Positions 22,187 to 34,845 of a stretch of 64,000 nucleotides of DNA are shown here, in pieces. The notes below the pieces were generated by a model. It saw nothing but the letters and a program-made list of their open reading frames with translations. It was not told where the DNA came from and did not search any database. A program made the position numbers and the translations under genes. The stretch covers positions 670,001 to 734,000 of the forward strand of contig JAKOGI010000186.1 of assembly GCA_029747015.1 (NCBI GenBank). Reading direction: 5' to 3'. Each line of letters begins with the position of its first letter. Position 1 is the stretch's first letter. Origin of the DNA: Carnegiea gigantea (Eukaryota > Streptophyta > Magnoliopsida > Caryophyllales > Cactaceae).

Positions 22187-25185
22187 TGTTTGCTCAGTTT
22201 CATATTTTCTGGAGGCTGTGTTGGTCCTGTCAATCTATTAACCAAGCAAGAGCTCAATGTGCAGCAACGTACATGTTTTTTTAATTTTTCAATGGAAAAT
22301 GGGGTATTATTCGTTCAACTCGGTAAACTAACACCAAATCGCAACAACGAGATCAATAGTATCACCGAGGCTATCTCTAACCTATAATCTCCTACCTAAA
22401 TCCAAAGGTTGGAGATGAGGCACGTGGTGTGCTACCTTATTTCCCTCCCGTTTTTCATGACACCAAGAAACAAAATTGAAGGACAAAAACAGAGCTAAAA
22501 CTTCACTGAGGAAAAGGCTCAGAGGATTTCCTTCATCTTCAAGCTGTTATCCAGAGAAGGTTGTCCCCTTCAACGATGACACTACGAAAGTCCTCTTTCC
22601 CCACACGCTTCGTTCCAAAGAGACAAGCCTTTGCTTCCTACTCAACAGGACCATACCCCTATACTTTGAGCCTTGCATATGTGAATCACAAAACCATAGC
22701 CAAAGCCATCCTCCCCCACCGGCCCGCGTCAAAGTCGATCTTCCATATTCCCTTGTCAGAGGCAACCATTGGTGTAACAGTTGAGATGTGCTCGGCTCCA
22801 AATTATTCGTACATTTTGTTAGTGTATATGAACAACTTGGTGGGGTACATCTTGTTAAATGTGCTACGTAGAAAAATTACCAAATGTATAATGTTGCAAG
22901 CTAGCTTGTAAACATCAAACACCCCACTAAATTCTATGATTGCAATTTAGGAACAGAGGGGTGCACTGGTAGGGCTAAAATTAGTAAAATCTCCCGAACA
23001 TGAAGTGACTACATTTGTCCTTGATAAAAAAGGACAATAGCCTATTCAAGTTACGGTCATTCTAGTGGAATTCCACATAAATACACAATAAGTTCATATG
23101 TCTTCTAGCAAAGGAATGACCCACAATATTAACCGATGCTAGTACATACATAGGATGTGGTTAGTGGTTATTATTCCTATTTCAGTCATTTGCTAATACA
23201 AATACAATGCATTCTATCAAACTTAATGCCCTTAATGGTAAGGTTTTTTTTCGGCTAATGTTTTAAAATTAGTACATTTGATAATCTAATCTTCATATGG
23301 AGAATTAAGATGGAAAATATCATATAATTTTATCAGTAAAGTTTTTAAAGCTGATCAATCGATCATAAATACATGAATTTATTGATAATTTAGAGTTACC
23401 GACCTTATACCTTCTACTCCTGGGGTGATTTGAGATTTTCCTAACTAAGAAAGAAAAATAGAAAAGGAACTTAATCATAGTCCATAGGTGGATTACGGGC
23501 CCTACTTCCAGCCATCAAGTTCATTAATATCTGAAGAAGAAACTCTAATTATTGAAGCTTTATGAGACATCGGGTAATGCCACGTGGATGAATCGGATGG
23601 TTGGAAACTTGTTTGAGTTGATTTTATTTGTTCTCATTGGTGTTTAACTTTAAATAAAGCTGCAGAGCCAAATTTGTTGGGAGCACTACCTATTGGACAA
23701 CAAAGATAATATAAAATATTGAGTTATTGCTTTCAAATTTTGACTTTAAAAATGTATAATTGATTTTGTTTTCAGGGATTTAAAAAAATGATGACACTTC
23801 TCATTTAAAAAGATTATAGGTCTATTCTTTTCAATGTATCATAAGTATTTATTATTAACATTCAATATTTATTAGCAATGATCAACATCAATTAACACTC
23901 ATCAGCATTTAGTTATATTTTCTAATCACAATTTTAGTCATGATTAGCAATGATCTGCACTCCTCAATACTTGTTAGCAGTTAAGCACTCATTAACAATT
24001 ATCAACACTAATCAACACTCATAAGTACCGAAAATAACTAAGTTACTTATGATAAGTTTAGAAACCATACCCTATCATAATGAACTTATTACCATGTAGA
24101 ATTTTTGTTTACCAATAAATAAGTTTAATGTAGTAGAATAAGCAACATCTTAATATATAACTTGATTCCCTCAAAGTAAATTTGACCTAAAAATTCATGC
24201 TTCTAAATTTATACTTGTTGGATTTTTAAATGTGATTGTTTTATTGATTTCTATGAGATAAATTCTACTGTCTATTTAACCTTTTACATGACATAGTTCT
24301 GTTTTCGTGTGTAACATTTTTTTTTTTGGGGTAAACGAGCACACACAAATAAATAAATTAAAAAATATAGTGCTCCAATCAAAAATCAAGGATACATTTT
24401 GGCTTGAAAAATACTCCTTTCTATTACTATTTGATTAATCAAAGTGGCTTTTTTAAGTGTACCATCTGGCCATCATTTGAAACATGTAAAAATGTTTTTA
24501 AACAATAAGTAAAGAATCTTGATATTTTTTTTAAAAAAAAAGCTCCTTAGTATTTATCAATTAATTATCGATGAAAATAACACAAAAATCAATGCACACG
24601 ACACTTGTCATCATTAAACTTTTGAAAGTAAAGTTGTTTTTGGAGTCATTTACAAAAATCAATGTTGTTTTATCTTCAACAAAATTACAAAAGTCGCTCA
24701 ATCCTGCGCTTTACCTGGTATGCATAAATATTCAAAGTATTATTATTGAAACAAAGAATTAAATAAAACTAATCAGAGTAACTCAGTCACCATCCTATCT
24801 TTAAGATATTGACTTTATAATTAATATCCCACATAGAATTTTTTTTTTTTTTTAACACACTATTATTATTAATGATATAGTAGAAAAATCTCATAAGATT
24901 TTTCTCATAGAGATGTCAAAGCCAAAGAAATGACATTTCTGTGCCTATATATTCAATGCTTTCATTCAAAGCCTAACTTTAGGCACTTGATAATTATGTC
25001 TTGTGCACAGCTTTAGTCAAGAAAATCAAATTATTCGCAACTTCGTAAATGCTTTCACGTAACGCCAACGTCCCCTCCTCGGTGGAGTTTGAAACCCAAA
25101 CAAAAGAAAAGAAAGTTTTTAAAAAAGCCACCCTATTCTTTTGTAGTGGACAAGTTGGCATGTTAGAACAAAATCAACGCCCTGT
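22184..25185. other. Gene-poor AT-rich DNA
   Basis: No gene seen. Overlapping ORFs near 22476-22911 on both strands look like chance. A stretch at about 23850-24040 is built of degenerate short units resembling AACACTCAT/CAGCA separated by AT-rich spacers. Confidence 0.5.
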
Positions 25186-25426
25186 TCTTTTTGTTGGTAA
25201 ATTGTAGATATGAAATGAAAGGGAATGGAATGTAATGAGAAGGAGTGGAATAGAGTGGGTAGAAGTGAGTTGTTGTATGCATCGGTGGGAAGGAATGAAA
25301 TGAAGTGGGAAAGAGTGGGAATAGAGTGAGAATATTGATATTAGTTACGTTAATGATTTGTGTAACATAAAATTAACTATATTTAAGCTTTATTGTTGAC
25401 TACGGATATTATAATTCATGCATATA

Positions 25427-25495
<69 letters not shown>

Positions 25496-25912
25496 TGGTT
25501 CGTATTTTAATGATAAATTAACGTGTACGCAGTGTATTATTTATTTATGTTCGTAATTATTATATGTATACATATTAATCTAATGTTATATTGATATGTC
25601 TATTATAAATATATGTATGTTATATTTATACAAAATAGTTAATGCGAACGTTCCAAGCACCATAAAAATAGCAAATTGAATGACCTTAGAAAAAAGCCTA
25701 AAAATTAAGTTAATTGAATGAAGGGTAGATATGAAATAAGTTATGAAATAAATGAGAGGACTGGGTGGGAATGAAAATAAGTTGCCGGGAAAAACTAATA
25801 TTTATCTTTAAGAAGTGGGAAGGAGTGGAAACACGTTAGAAAGAGTACAACGGAGTGAGAAGGAGTGGAAGTTACAAATTTACCAACGAAAAGAATAGAG
25901 CTTAAGCAGTAT
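25186..25912. mobile_element. MITE-like element with GTTGGTAAAT terminal inverted repeats
   Basis: The left end reads TTCTTTTTGTTGGTAAATTG and the right end, complemented, reads TTCTTTTCGTTGGTAAATTT, so about 20 bp of near-perfect inverted termini enclose about 725 bp. The interior has purine-rich GGAATG-type repeats at both ends and a long (AT)n tract in the middle. No ORF. Class (hAT-like or other) is not decided because a clean target duplication was not found. Confidence 0.6.
25429..25492. repeat. (AT)n microsatellite
   Basis: About 30 TA/AT units with one short interruption, inside the MITE-like element. Confidence 0.9.
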
Positions 25913-25942
25913 ACTGCATACTTTTGTGACCAGTACACTCCA

Positions 25943-26312
25943 CTAAGAGCATTCCCAGCCAGAGTTCCAGTTTTTGGAACTCTGGCCTGCCATGTGAGGA
26001 AAAGTTTCACAATTTTAGAACTTGCATTCCATCACTTCTCCAACCTATGGAACTCCAATTTTAATCATCCAATAAAAATATTTGTCATGAACCCATGTTA
26101 TAATACACAATCTATTTTTTTAATCATTTAAAAATTATTTACTTACTAAAAAAATAAACAATATATTAAAATAATTAAAAAGTTGCAACGCGGGGAGACA
26201 CGCACAGGCGTTCTCCCCCGCGTGCAACTCTTCTCTCTCTCCTCTCATTTCGTGACATGTAGCAGTAATGGGGACCTACAATCCCCCTTTCCAAGCTGGC
26301 TATTAGTGCTCT
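25943..26312. mobile_element. MITE-like element, copy A of a side-by-side pair
   Basis: Starts CTAAGAGCATTCCCAGCC and ends TTAGTGCTCTAAG, giving a short inverted terminus (CTAAGAGCA against CTTAGAGCA). The left half aligns closely with 26313-26550: shared TTTTAGAACTTG, CCAACC-ATGGAACTCCAATT, and CATCCAATAAAAATATTTG. Its right half is GC-richer and differs from copy B. Confidence 0.6.
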
Positions 26313-26720
26313 AAGTGCATTCTCAGGGTGAGTTTCAGATTTTGAAACTCTGCCTTGCCACATCAGCAAAAATTTCAATTTTTTAGAACTTGAATTTCAT
26401 CACTACTCCAACCCATGGAACTCCAATTGTAGTCATCCAATAAAAATATTTGCTATGGACCCCCTTCTAACACACAACTTATTTTTTAATCATTTAAAAA
26501 TTATATATTTACTCAAAAAAAAGCAAAATAAAAAAATATATTTAAAAAATCACAAAAGGACAAAAAAGGGAGGAATGGGGGAGGAACTCCTGTACAAGGC
26601 AACACGCGTTCCCCACGCGTTTTCTTCCGGCTGCCAGGCAACACACTGACACGCAAGGGACATGCGGGCCCCTGGCCACATGCGTGCCTTGCGCTGCCAG
26701 TGTTCTAAGGGTGCACTAAG
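26312..26720. mobile_element. MITE-like element, copy B of a side-by-side pair
   Basis: Starts CTAAGTGCATTCTCAGGG and ends AGGGTGCACTAAG, giving the inverted terminus CTAAGTGCA against CTTAGTGCA. It directly abuts copy A. Its right half is again GC-rich and unlike copy A, as if the two share only their left parts and termini. Confidence 0.6.
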
Positions 26721-28326
26721 CTACGTTGGTCCCTTTTCTAGTTATAGTTTTCTTTGCCTATTCTATCCATAGTCAAGAAGAAAGTTCACTTGTTAAGTAA
26801 CCTCTTGTATGTTTCTTATAGACATATTTAACTTTTAATAAACCTCCTTTAACGATAATTTATTATTCTACTCTTATTTAAAAAGCAACTCAATTTTATT
26901 ACGCAATATAATTGAAATTACTCCGAGCAAAAAAGTAAGTAATAATATAAATACTTGACAATATCACGGAAGAAAAAAGGACGATCTTAAAAGAAAAAAA
27001 GGCTTCGTGAGACTTGCTAGTACAGTTAGACATATTGGCCCCTTTAAAAAAAGACTCAAACTATTGACTTCCTTTAATATATTTAGCTATCAAATGAAAT
27101 AAGCTAATCACGAACTCTGATCCTTCCATATCATTATAATCAGAAAAATAAATGGCCATTTTCTATAGCTGGTATTTACCATGTATATCACTTTAAAAAA
27201 AAGAAAAAAGACTATGTGTATGACCTGAAAACAAAAGGAAAAATTGAAAATTGAAATCGGATAGAGCTAGATCAGATACATTGAACCCTCTCACACGTAC
27301 AATCTTTCATCTTTTAAGGGTAAGCACTGCACTCCAATGTTGTAAACTCCTTTAAACTTAAACCCTAAATAGTCTTTCAGTGTCATAAATCATAGATTAG
27401 GTAGGCTATTTAGAGAAGCTAAAATTCAAACTTTAATTGTGACATTTTTAGTAGAAAAGCTAGATCAGCCCCAGAAGCAAGAACTACTTTACTACTACTA
27501 ATTAAGGACCACTAAAACTAGTATTATTGTACGTGGAAATTAATTAATGTTCCAATTCTTAAACTAAAGAAAGGAAAAAGGCAAGCAGGAGATTATAGAA
27601 AAAAGAAAGAGGGATGGATGTGTGTGTGCGTATATAAGAGGACCGAACTCATTGTGGATCTTCTGAGTTATGCCTCTGTTAATGTGTGTCTGGTACATTG
27701 AAGAATTACAAAAGCTTACATTGGTATGTTTTCTTTCTATGCACTTATTATATATGAACATTTTCACTTCTTTCTTTTCTCGTTTAGTGTGAATACAATC
27801 GATACAATATAGATAGATCCAGATGTATATGAAAATCTATGAAATTTTAAAATGTCTCTCGATATTTAAACTATGAAGTAAAATAATGTCTGAATTTGCT
27901 AACGCATCTTAACTATGTTGTCTTAATTATTAATATAGACTAAAGTAATAAATTATGCGTACCTTGATCAATCTGAACCAGATTCACTATTTAAGCTCAA
28001 AGGATTGCAATATTACATTTCTCGTCGGAGCTTTTGAGTACTCTTATCTTGAAATACCATGCGGATAACCTTATAGGTTTCTGTAAAACTTTCGTATTCA
28101 ATCTTTTGATGCCGTCATTTCTACGAGAATAAGACCATCACACTTAAAAAGGATTAGGCATATATGGCCAACAATAAAGAATATAGTCTCGTGCCAAATC
28201 ATTTTTGAGACTATCCTTTCAAAAAACCATTGTATTTGGCCCAAAACCAGAAAAAATAGATTTCAAGGTGAAGTTATAAATTCTGATGGTAACCTACAAC
28301 ATGATAGACCCATCACATTGTCTTTT

Positions 28327-28358
<32 letters not shown>

Positions 28359-30116
28359 GAAGAGAGGCGGACGGTAGCAGGTAAGTTAGTGCCAATAAAC
28401 AACAGCCAGTCCCAGAAGCTTAAGAAAACAGTTGAGGATCACCTGCCCCTTAGCCCAGGGACATTTGTATAGGGATAGGTCACATTCTCGTGATCCTTAC
28501 TTTTTGAACAAAAGTAGATACAAAAGCTATGATCGTGTTACGAAAATCGTGCCACTTTAAAATCTATTTTTTGTTGACCTATAAGACTTGTTTGGTCAAA
28601 ATGTACGTTCTAAGAGTCTCATTTTAAATAGAACACAGAAGACTAGACATAACAACTTTCTCCTTAAATTACAGAAAGTTCGGTTTTATTCAAAAATGTA
28701 AAACGAGTATTTGGTTAGTTTGACAAGCACCCGGTTTACCCTGAAAGGAAAATGACCTTTGCTCGACCTAGATTGAAAACGTAGAAAACCAGTTTGACAA
28801 CATGCAAAAACAAAATATAGCAACAAATTAAAAGCTTTAGAAATATTGGCTAAAAATTAACGTACGAGGATAATGTGCAAAGCTTGTTTGGTAAAGAGTC
28901 TCTTATCAGCAAAGCTCCCCATACAACACGCATTAGAAGACGGTACAGCCGAGCTGGCATCTGAAACTTTCCAAAATGTAAATGAAGTTGCAGTAGGGGA
29001 TTGTCATCCAAACTACTATACATGTGTGGTACGTAGCGCAGTATTCTTTGTGTGAAACGATGATAGTTTCTACATTGTTCCGCTAAAACGGATAGGAAAG
29101 TCACTATCTTATTGTCTGTTGTATTTATACTTCCCCTTGTGGTCTATTTTGCACGGCTTTTTGTCTTCCCGAATGGTCCCACAAAGTTGGGCAGTTTTCT
29201 TATACCAGAATTCACAGGGTAGGTGATCCATGAGCCTGGCATTCTGCATAGCCAATATTAACAAGAACCATTCTTAGGACATTTTCATAGCGCGCAAATC
29301 CTAGAACACCTTAGAACAAAGCATAAATAGTAATTGCCTGGCTGAAATGAAAACCAAGGGTCTGTTTTGCATTTGTTTTCTGGATGCCCCAAGAGGCCTT
29401 GAAGACTCGTACATAAGTGCAGGTAAATGACCCTTCATGGTAAGATCCAGCGGCCTAGACACTCGTATCTACATAACAAGGGACAGCAATATGTAACAGG
29501 GGAAAAACTCCCCACGGTTTGCAATGAAATGTCTTGTATTTTACTGTCTTTGTTTTCTGTCTAGCTGAACATCCACTTTCCCTTATCAGAAGTGACTCTA
29601 AGAACGTGGCTACTACTTGCATTTGTCTTTGGATAGAAACATGCCTGTCTCTTGTGAAGTGAGGAGGGAAAAAGGGGTGGTGGGCAAGTTGGCATTTGAA
29701 ACCGAAAGTTCAGATGTCCCTACAAAAAGGTTGTCACTTCTTTTGTCTGTATCAGTAACGAACAACTGTCTACGCAACCATACTTTTAAATAAAACTTAT
29801 TAAGGCAAACACCACAACTTTATGAGTTTCAATTCTTAGCTGAATTGAGATATCAGAACAAACAACTAAAACACACAGAACAGGATCACGAGACAACTGC
29901 CTAACCTGGGGTCGCCTGCACTGAGATTCAGAGAAGCCTTTGTATGTGCAAATGCCTGAAACTCCGTGATTCTGCACTATATCTAAGAGAAAACCAGAAG
30001 TTTTAGTTGATCGTACAGACGGAAAGAAATATGGATGATTAGAACAAGATATTTACGCTGCAGCAGCAGTTTGTTGCAGGTGAAGTATCCGAGCCTACAG
30101 CATTTCAGTGTCAGAA
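26721..30116. other. Intergenic DNA and upstream region of the TPP gene
   Basis: AT-rich, no gene seen; ORFs are short and without domains. A (GA)n microsatellite is at about 28337-28360. The last several hundred bases before 30117 must hold the promoter and 5' UTR of the phosphatase gene, possibly with a 5' UTR intron; no element could be fixed by eye. Confidence 0.5.
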
Positions 30117-32856
30117 ATGGGACTCCCCAAGTTGGTTGCCAAACTTAGCAACTTGAATTCCACTTCGCGATCCAAATTTGAAGAGGAAAAGAAAACAGAT
30201 TGGCAGTCGTACAATTCATGGCTCGTAAGCTTAACATAATTTGTTCTTATGCTTACCTGTATTTGTAACCTACTGAAAACAAGAAGATGCTATTCCTAGA
30301 GAAAGGGAGAAAAAGCCATATTTTGCTCATATACCATGAAATTACTGGTTAATTATGCACCTCGCTTTGATTAATTTCTAATGCGTACTTTTCCCTGTAA
30401 GCAGAAGAAACACCCTTCTGCCCTGGACAGATTCCAAAAAATGATGAGCAAAGCTGAGGGCAAAAAAATTGCTGTTTTCCTGGATTATGATGGAACCCTT
30501 TCACCAATTGTTAGTGACCCGGAGATTGCCTATATGACTGATGAGGTAAGCAATTCATTATGTTGTGGGTTACATATTAGATTAATAGTCTAACGTTCTA
30601 CAGCCACACACCCCCCCCACCCCCCCAAAAAAGAGAATGAAAACACACGTGCACGCACACACAGAGGGATCCTGTCTCAGTGTAACCTCTCAATGTCAAG
30701 ACGGAACTGGATTATGCCCTTACAAATACAGCTAATAAGTACACAGAATCATTCAGCATTATGAACAGAAGTGTCATCAGTTCTGATGTCTAGAGATCGG
30801 GTATTATCAGATTTAAGCTTTAAATCACTTCAGGAGGCAACCTTTCTGTCATCAATCGAACTATATGACAGTAACACGACAACAAGACGACAAAATAGGT
30901 CACTGAGCTGTATGAATGATATCCTTATTGATTAACACTACGTTCAACTGAATGCAGCAAAACACCAGAAATGCGACAATTTGTTGTCTGATCATTTGTT
31001 AAATCAGATGGTAACTGAAGCTAGGGCATTTTCCCAGCTTTAAAATTTGAATTCAATGGCTGCGCAAGCAATTGAGAACCATGTTGTTGCATTAAAAATT
31101 TACAAAAGGCAATGCACCTGGACATGCTAACGAAGTAGAATTATGAATGCTTGCAGATGCGCTCTGTGGTGCACGAAGTTGGCTGCTGTTTCCCAACTTC
31201 AATAATCAGTGGAAGGAGCAGAGATAAGGTAAGATAACCGATGTGGAAACTATTTGATTAACATAACCGTAATAGGAACCAATAAGCCTTGGATCAATCG
31301 GGACCTTTTTGTTAGGTCTATGAATTTGTACAGTTAGACAATATCTATTATGCTGGGAGTCATGGCATGGATATAATGGCACCATCACAAGCATTACGCA
31401 TCAAAGATTCAAAATACCACTCCAAAGCAGTTGATCGGAGGGTACGTTCTCACATTCATTCCTGTTTTACCATTTACCCAGCGAGGATATGCATAGTCTT
31501 TAACTTTAAATTGCATCCTAGCGCCTTTCTACTGAGGTAAACATAAATTGTAACCATTCTCCCATAAGAAGCATGATGCCTGACTTTCTGCATATGAAAT
31601 GAATGTTCTCTTGCAGGGAAACAGGTTTGTCATCTGTCAACCAGCACACAAGCACCTACCTGAAATAAAAAAGGTAAACAATCAACATCCTATGCTCCAC
31701 GATAAGATGGGAATTCCACAAATTCCTTCCTGTTCATTTAGTGAGAGTTACATTAGAGGAAGTTCGGATAGTTTGACAACCAGATGTATTGTTTTTGCCT
31801 CAGACATTATACAGATAACATTTTTTTTTTTGGGGGGGGGGGGGGTTGTTCTGACACGAAAATGAAGGCCATCAAGAGATTCTTATCACCGGATGCTCAA
31901 GATGTTTCTGACAAGAATGGCAATTGAGCTATGTTGGGCTATTACCAAACATTACATCAGCTGGATTATCATAAGTTAGAAAGAGTATAACTTCAGCTCT
32001 CTCATTCCTTGTGATTTGATACGGTACATTTTCCTTTGTAGATACAGAAGTCACTAAAAGAGAGAACCACAGCGATTGAAGGCGTGAAAATCGAAGACAA
32101 CAAGTTCTGTTTGTCAGTCCACTTCAGAAATGTATCAGATGAGGTATTTTCTAGCAACCACACATGCAGCTTTTATGATGATTAAGAGGTGCAACCTAAG
32201 ACCTGGAAGGGCAGCATCAAAATGTCACTGCCGTCTTTAAGAATCCTCTGCTTTAAAATGCAGGACTTGAGCACACTAGAAGAGCATGTTAATTCCATAC
32301 TGGAAGAACACCCTTACTTCCGTTTAACAAGTGGTAAAAAGGTACCATATTAATAGCGGTATTCAAACCTTATCGAACAAGGTCACAAATTATCTTGGAT
32401 TTCATTATAATGACTTCACAATTCCCGGACTAGGTCTTGGAAATTCGGCCCCCTGTTAATTGGGACAAGGGTCACGCTCTAGAATATTTACTCAATAGCC
32501 TTGGGTTAGCTGGCTCAAGTGATGTTCTTCCAATATACATTGGTGATGATGTAAGTGATGAAGATGCATTTGAGGTACTTTCTTTATTCTGAAATTTACA
32601 CTCTGTTTGACATGAGAATTAATTACTTTGGATATCGTCACTTTACCCCATTTCTATTTTTTCATCTTGTTTATAATTTGGTATGTCAATCACTGGAAAA
32701 TTGCAGCTCATACACCACAAGAGACAAGGCTACTCCATCATTGTGACTTCTGAGCCAAGAGAAACATGGGCATCCCACTCCTTGTATGACACAACAGAGG
32801 TCATGCTATTCTTGGAGTATCTAGCAAAGTGGAAAAAAAGTGTCTTGGCAAGTTAG
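30117..32856 (+). CDS. TPP: Trehalose-6-phosphate phosphatase
   Basis: Nine coding exons: 30117-30224, 30405-30545, 31157-31228, 31316-31441, 31617-31673, 32042-32143, 32264-32341, 32434-32574, 32707-32856. All introns are phase 0 and GT-AG; product 324 aa. It removes phosphate from trehalose 6-phosphate, completing trehalose synthesis and controlling this sugar signal; normally a soluble, Mg-dependent HAD-family enzyme. HAD motif I is DYDGT (63-67, nucleophile Asp63), motif II SGR (101-103), the conserved Lys is in [12 protein letters not shown] (240), and motif IV is [12 protein letters not shown] (263-274). The plant landmarks [13 protein letters not shown] and RPPVNWDKG are intact. The N-terminus before motif I is only about 60 residues, shorter than the 100 or so of most plant TPPs. 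Start chosen as the ATG opening the exon that joins in phase to KKHPSAL. Intron 5 holds a T11G14 run. Confidence 0.95.
31821..31845. repeat. T11G14 compound homopolymer in TPP intron 5
   Basis: Eleven T followed directly by fourteen G. Same arrangement as the other T-then-G tracts in this window. Confidence 0.9.
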
Positions 32857-34845
32857 TATCGCGACACAAGGCAAGACTCAGATGCCATTGGTTTAGTCAG
32901 TGATCAGACCAAGAGAAATCAGTATCGAAGGTGGCAATACAGGTCATTTTCCTGCTCGTTAGCCACACCATCGTACATAATTTTATCATTACAATAGAAG
33001 ACAAGATCCCAGAGAGGGAACATAAAATAGGCAGAAGAGTTTTTCAGACATCTTAGCTTGATGCACTTACCAATTTTACCAGCTCTAAGTATTCAGCATT
33101 GGGTACTAATTTCGGAATTAGTCTTGAGCATGTGTGCTGCTTTAGAGGGCACCAGCTCGATGTGCTGATGTTAAAGAGCCTTATTGATGTAACTTGTCTG
33201 GCCAAACTGAAAGCCAAAAATCTGTTGACATTACCATTACTAAGATTCAGCATTTTCATTCTGATTATGAATCACTTTACTCGTGTAATGCTTGTACTAT
33301 TTTTGAATGCTAAAAGCAAGAGCTTAATTATCAAGATGGTAGATTATCCATAGGCAGCATAAGGGGAGACGCGCTAAAACCCAAGTATCAACAACATGAA
33401 AGCTGTGCTCAAAATTGCCCACCTAATCCCTTTACAATATAGGAACATATTGCTCTGGAGAGTATAAGCATCCAAGATTACTGTTTGAGCTCTAGCGTAT
33501 GAAATTTTTGTACTTTGAAAACGAGGAGGAAAATACACTGCAAAGCTATCCATATTATCATCAAGATCTAATTGAAAACATTACAATGTTATCGATCAGC
33601 TGAATCTATAAACAGATACCAGGCAAAATGTTTGAAACACACATTCAAAGGCGACAACAACAAAATTTTGATAGCACAAGAAAGAAAATAAGGCAATGAA
33701 AATAGAGATAAAAGACACGCCGAAGGTGGCTGCTGGCTTCATTTGCAAAATTGCAAGTGTGAAAAGAACCGCCATTTGCAGCAGAGACAGCAAGAAAATG
33801 ACCGTTGAAGGTGACAAGGATGAGGAGCATTGCCATTTGGGTAGAAAGGACGAAGGAGAATGCAACTATTATGATGTATCGCCTCAATGTCAAAACTCCA
33901 CCATATCTCAAAATATCTGAGGTACTAAACCATTATGTGATTTGATTTGACTCGGTACATAACTCACGAGCAAGGACTGCTGAGCAGTCCCCATCCATTG
34001 GGAGGGAGACTAGGAGAGAAATTTTATTTTTGTCTCTTTGAATTGGCCTGCATCCATCGAGCTATCAAGATATTGCTGATCCAGAAAAGACAAGCTCTTT
34101 TTTCCAATAATTAAAAGAAGAGCTCTTTTAGCACAACTTCTCTATTCACAAGAATTAATCCCAAATCAAGATACTGTTGATCCATGAGGAGCAAAGTTCT
34201 TTTAGCACAAATCTTCTCTATCCTCTATAGTTAAATTCAATTCAAAAAGAACTCCTCTCAAAAGGCGAAGCAATTGAATGGACATATATTGCACGGAAAC
34301 TGAAAGAGATTAGCAGTACGTGACAACCCCCCCCCCTCCAATCTGAAAAGAAGGTGATTATATCATCTTAGTAAATTATATCTATAAAATTTCAAAGATC
34401 AAAATCCAAATTTAATATGCAAAAAGTTGACGAAGATTGCTTTAAGTTTTCCTTTAAATTCAACTAATTTGCCAAGGAAGAAAAGCGAAAATTATTACAT
34501 ATTTTTGGGACATGGCTGTACTCTCATATTAATACTTAACATAACATTAAAAATACAATTATGTAACAGTTTCAAAAGCATGAAGAGCTACTAAATTCAA
34601 GGCCTATGATACTCATCCTGTTAGAATGCCCAAAGACTAGGTGTAACTTCTACACAACCAAATGATGAGATTAACCTTCCATCTCATTCATCCGAGGCCT
34701 GAATCCTACTCTGAGTGCCTGCCACCCCTTGTGTTGCTCAAGATGGCAGGGGTTTGCGCTCATTATACTCGAGCCAAAACCTATTGTTCAACGAGCAGCA
34801 TTCCAGATGATGACCAGTGACCACAAAACATAAAACGATAGACAT
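32857..34845. other. Intergenic space between TPP and the helicase gene (convergent)
   Basis: Both neighbouring genes point into this 2-kb space, so it holds two 3' UTRs. Open stretches on both strands at 33596-33920 (74-89 codons) overlap each other and show no domain. A C-run is at 34326-34335. Confidence 0.5.

Noticed and set aside
22476..22911. ORFs of 84-116 codons on both strands
   Set aside because: Mutually overlapping, no domain and no splice context.
33596..33920. Open frames on both strands, up to 89 codons
   Set aside because: Hydrophobic minus-strand product in the 3' UTR zone of the TPP gene; no family recognised, probably chance.
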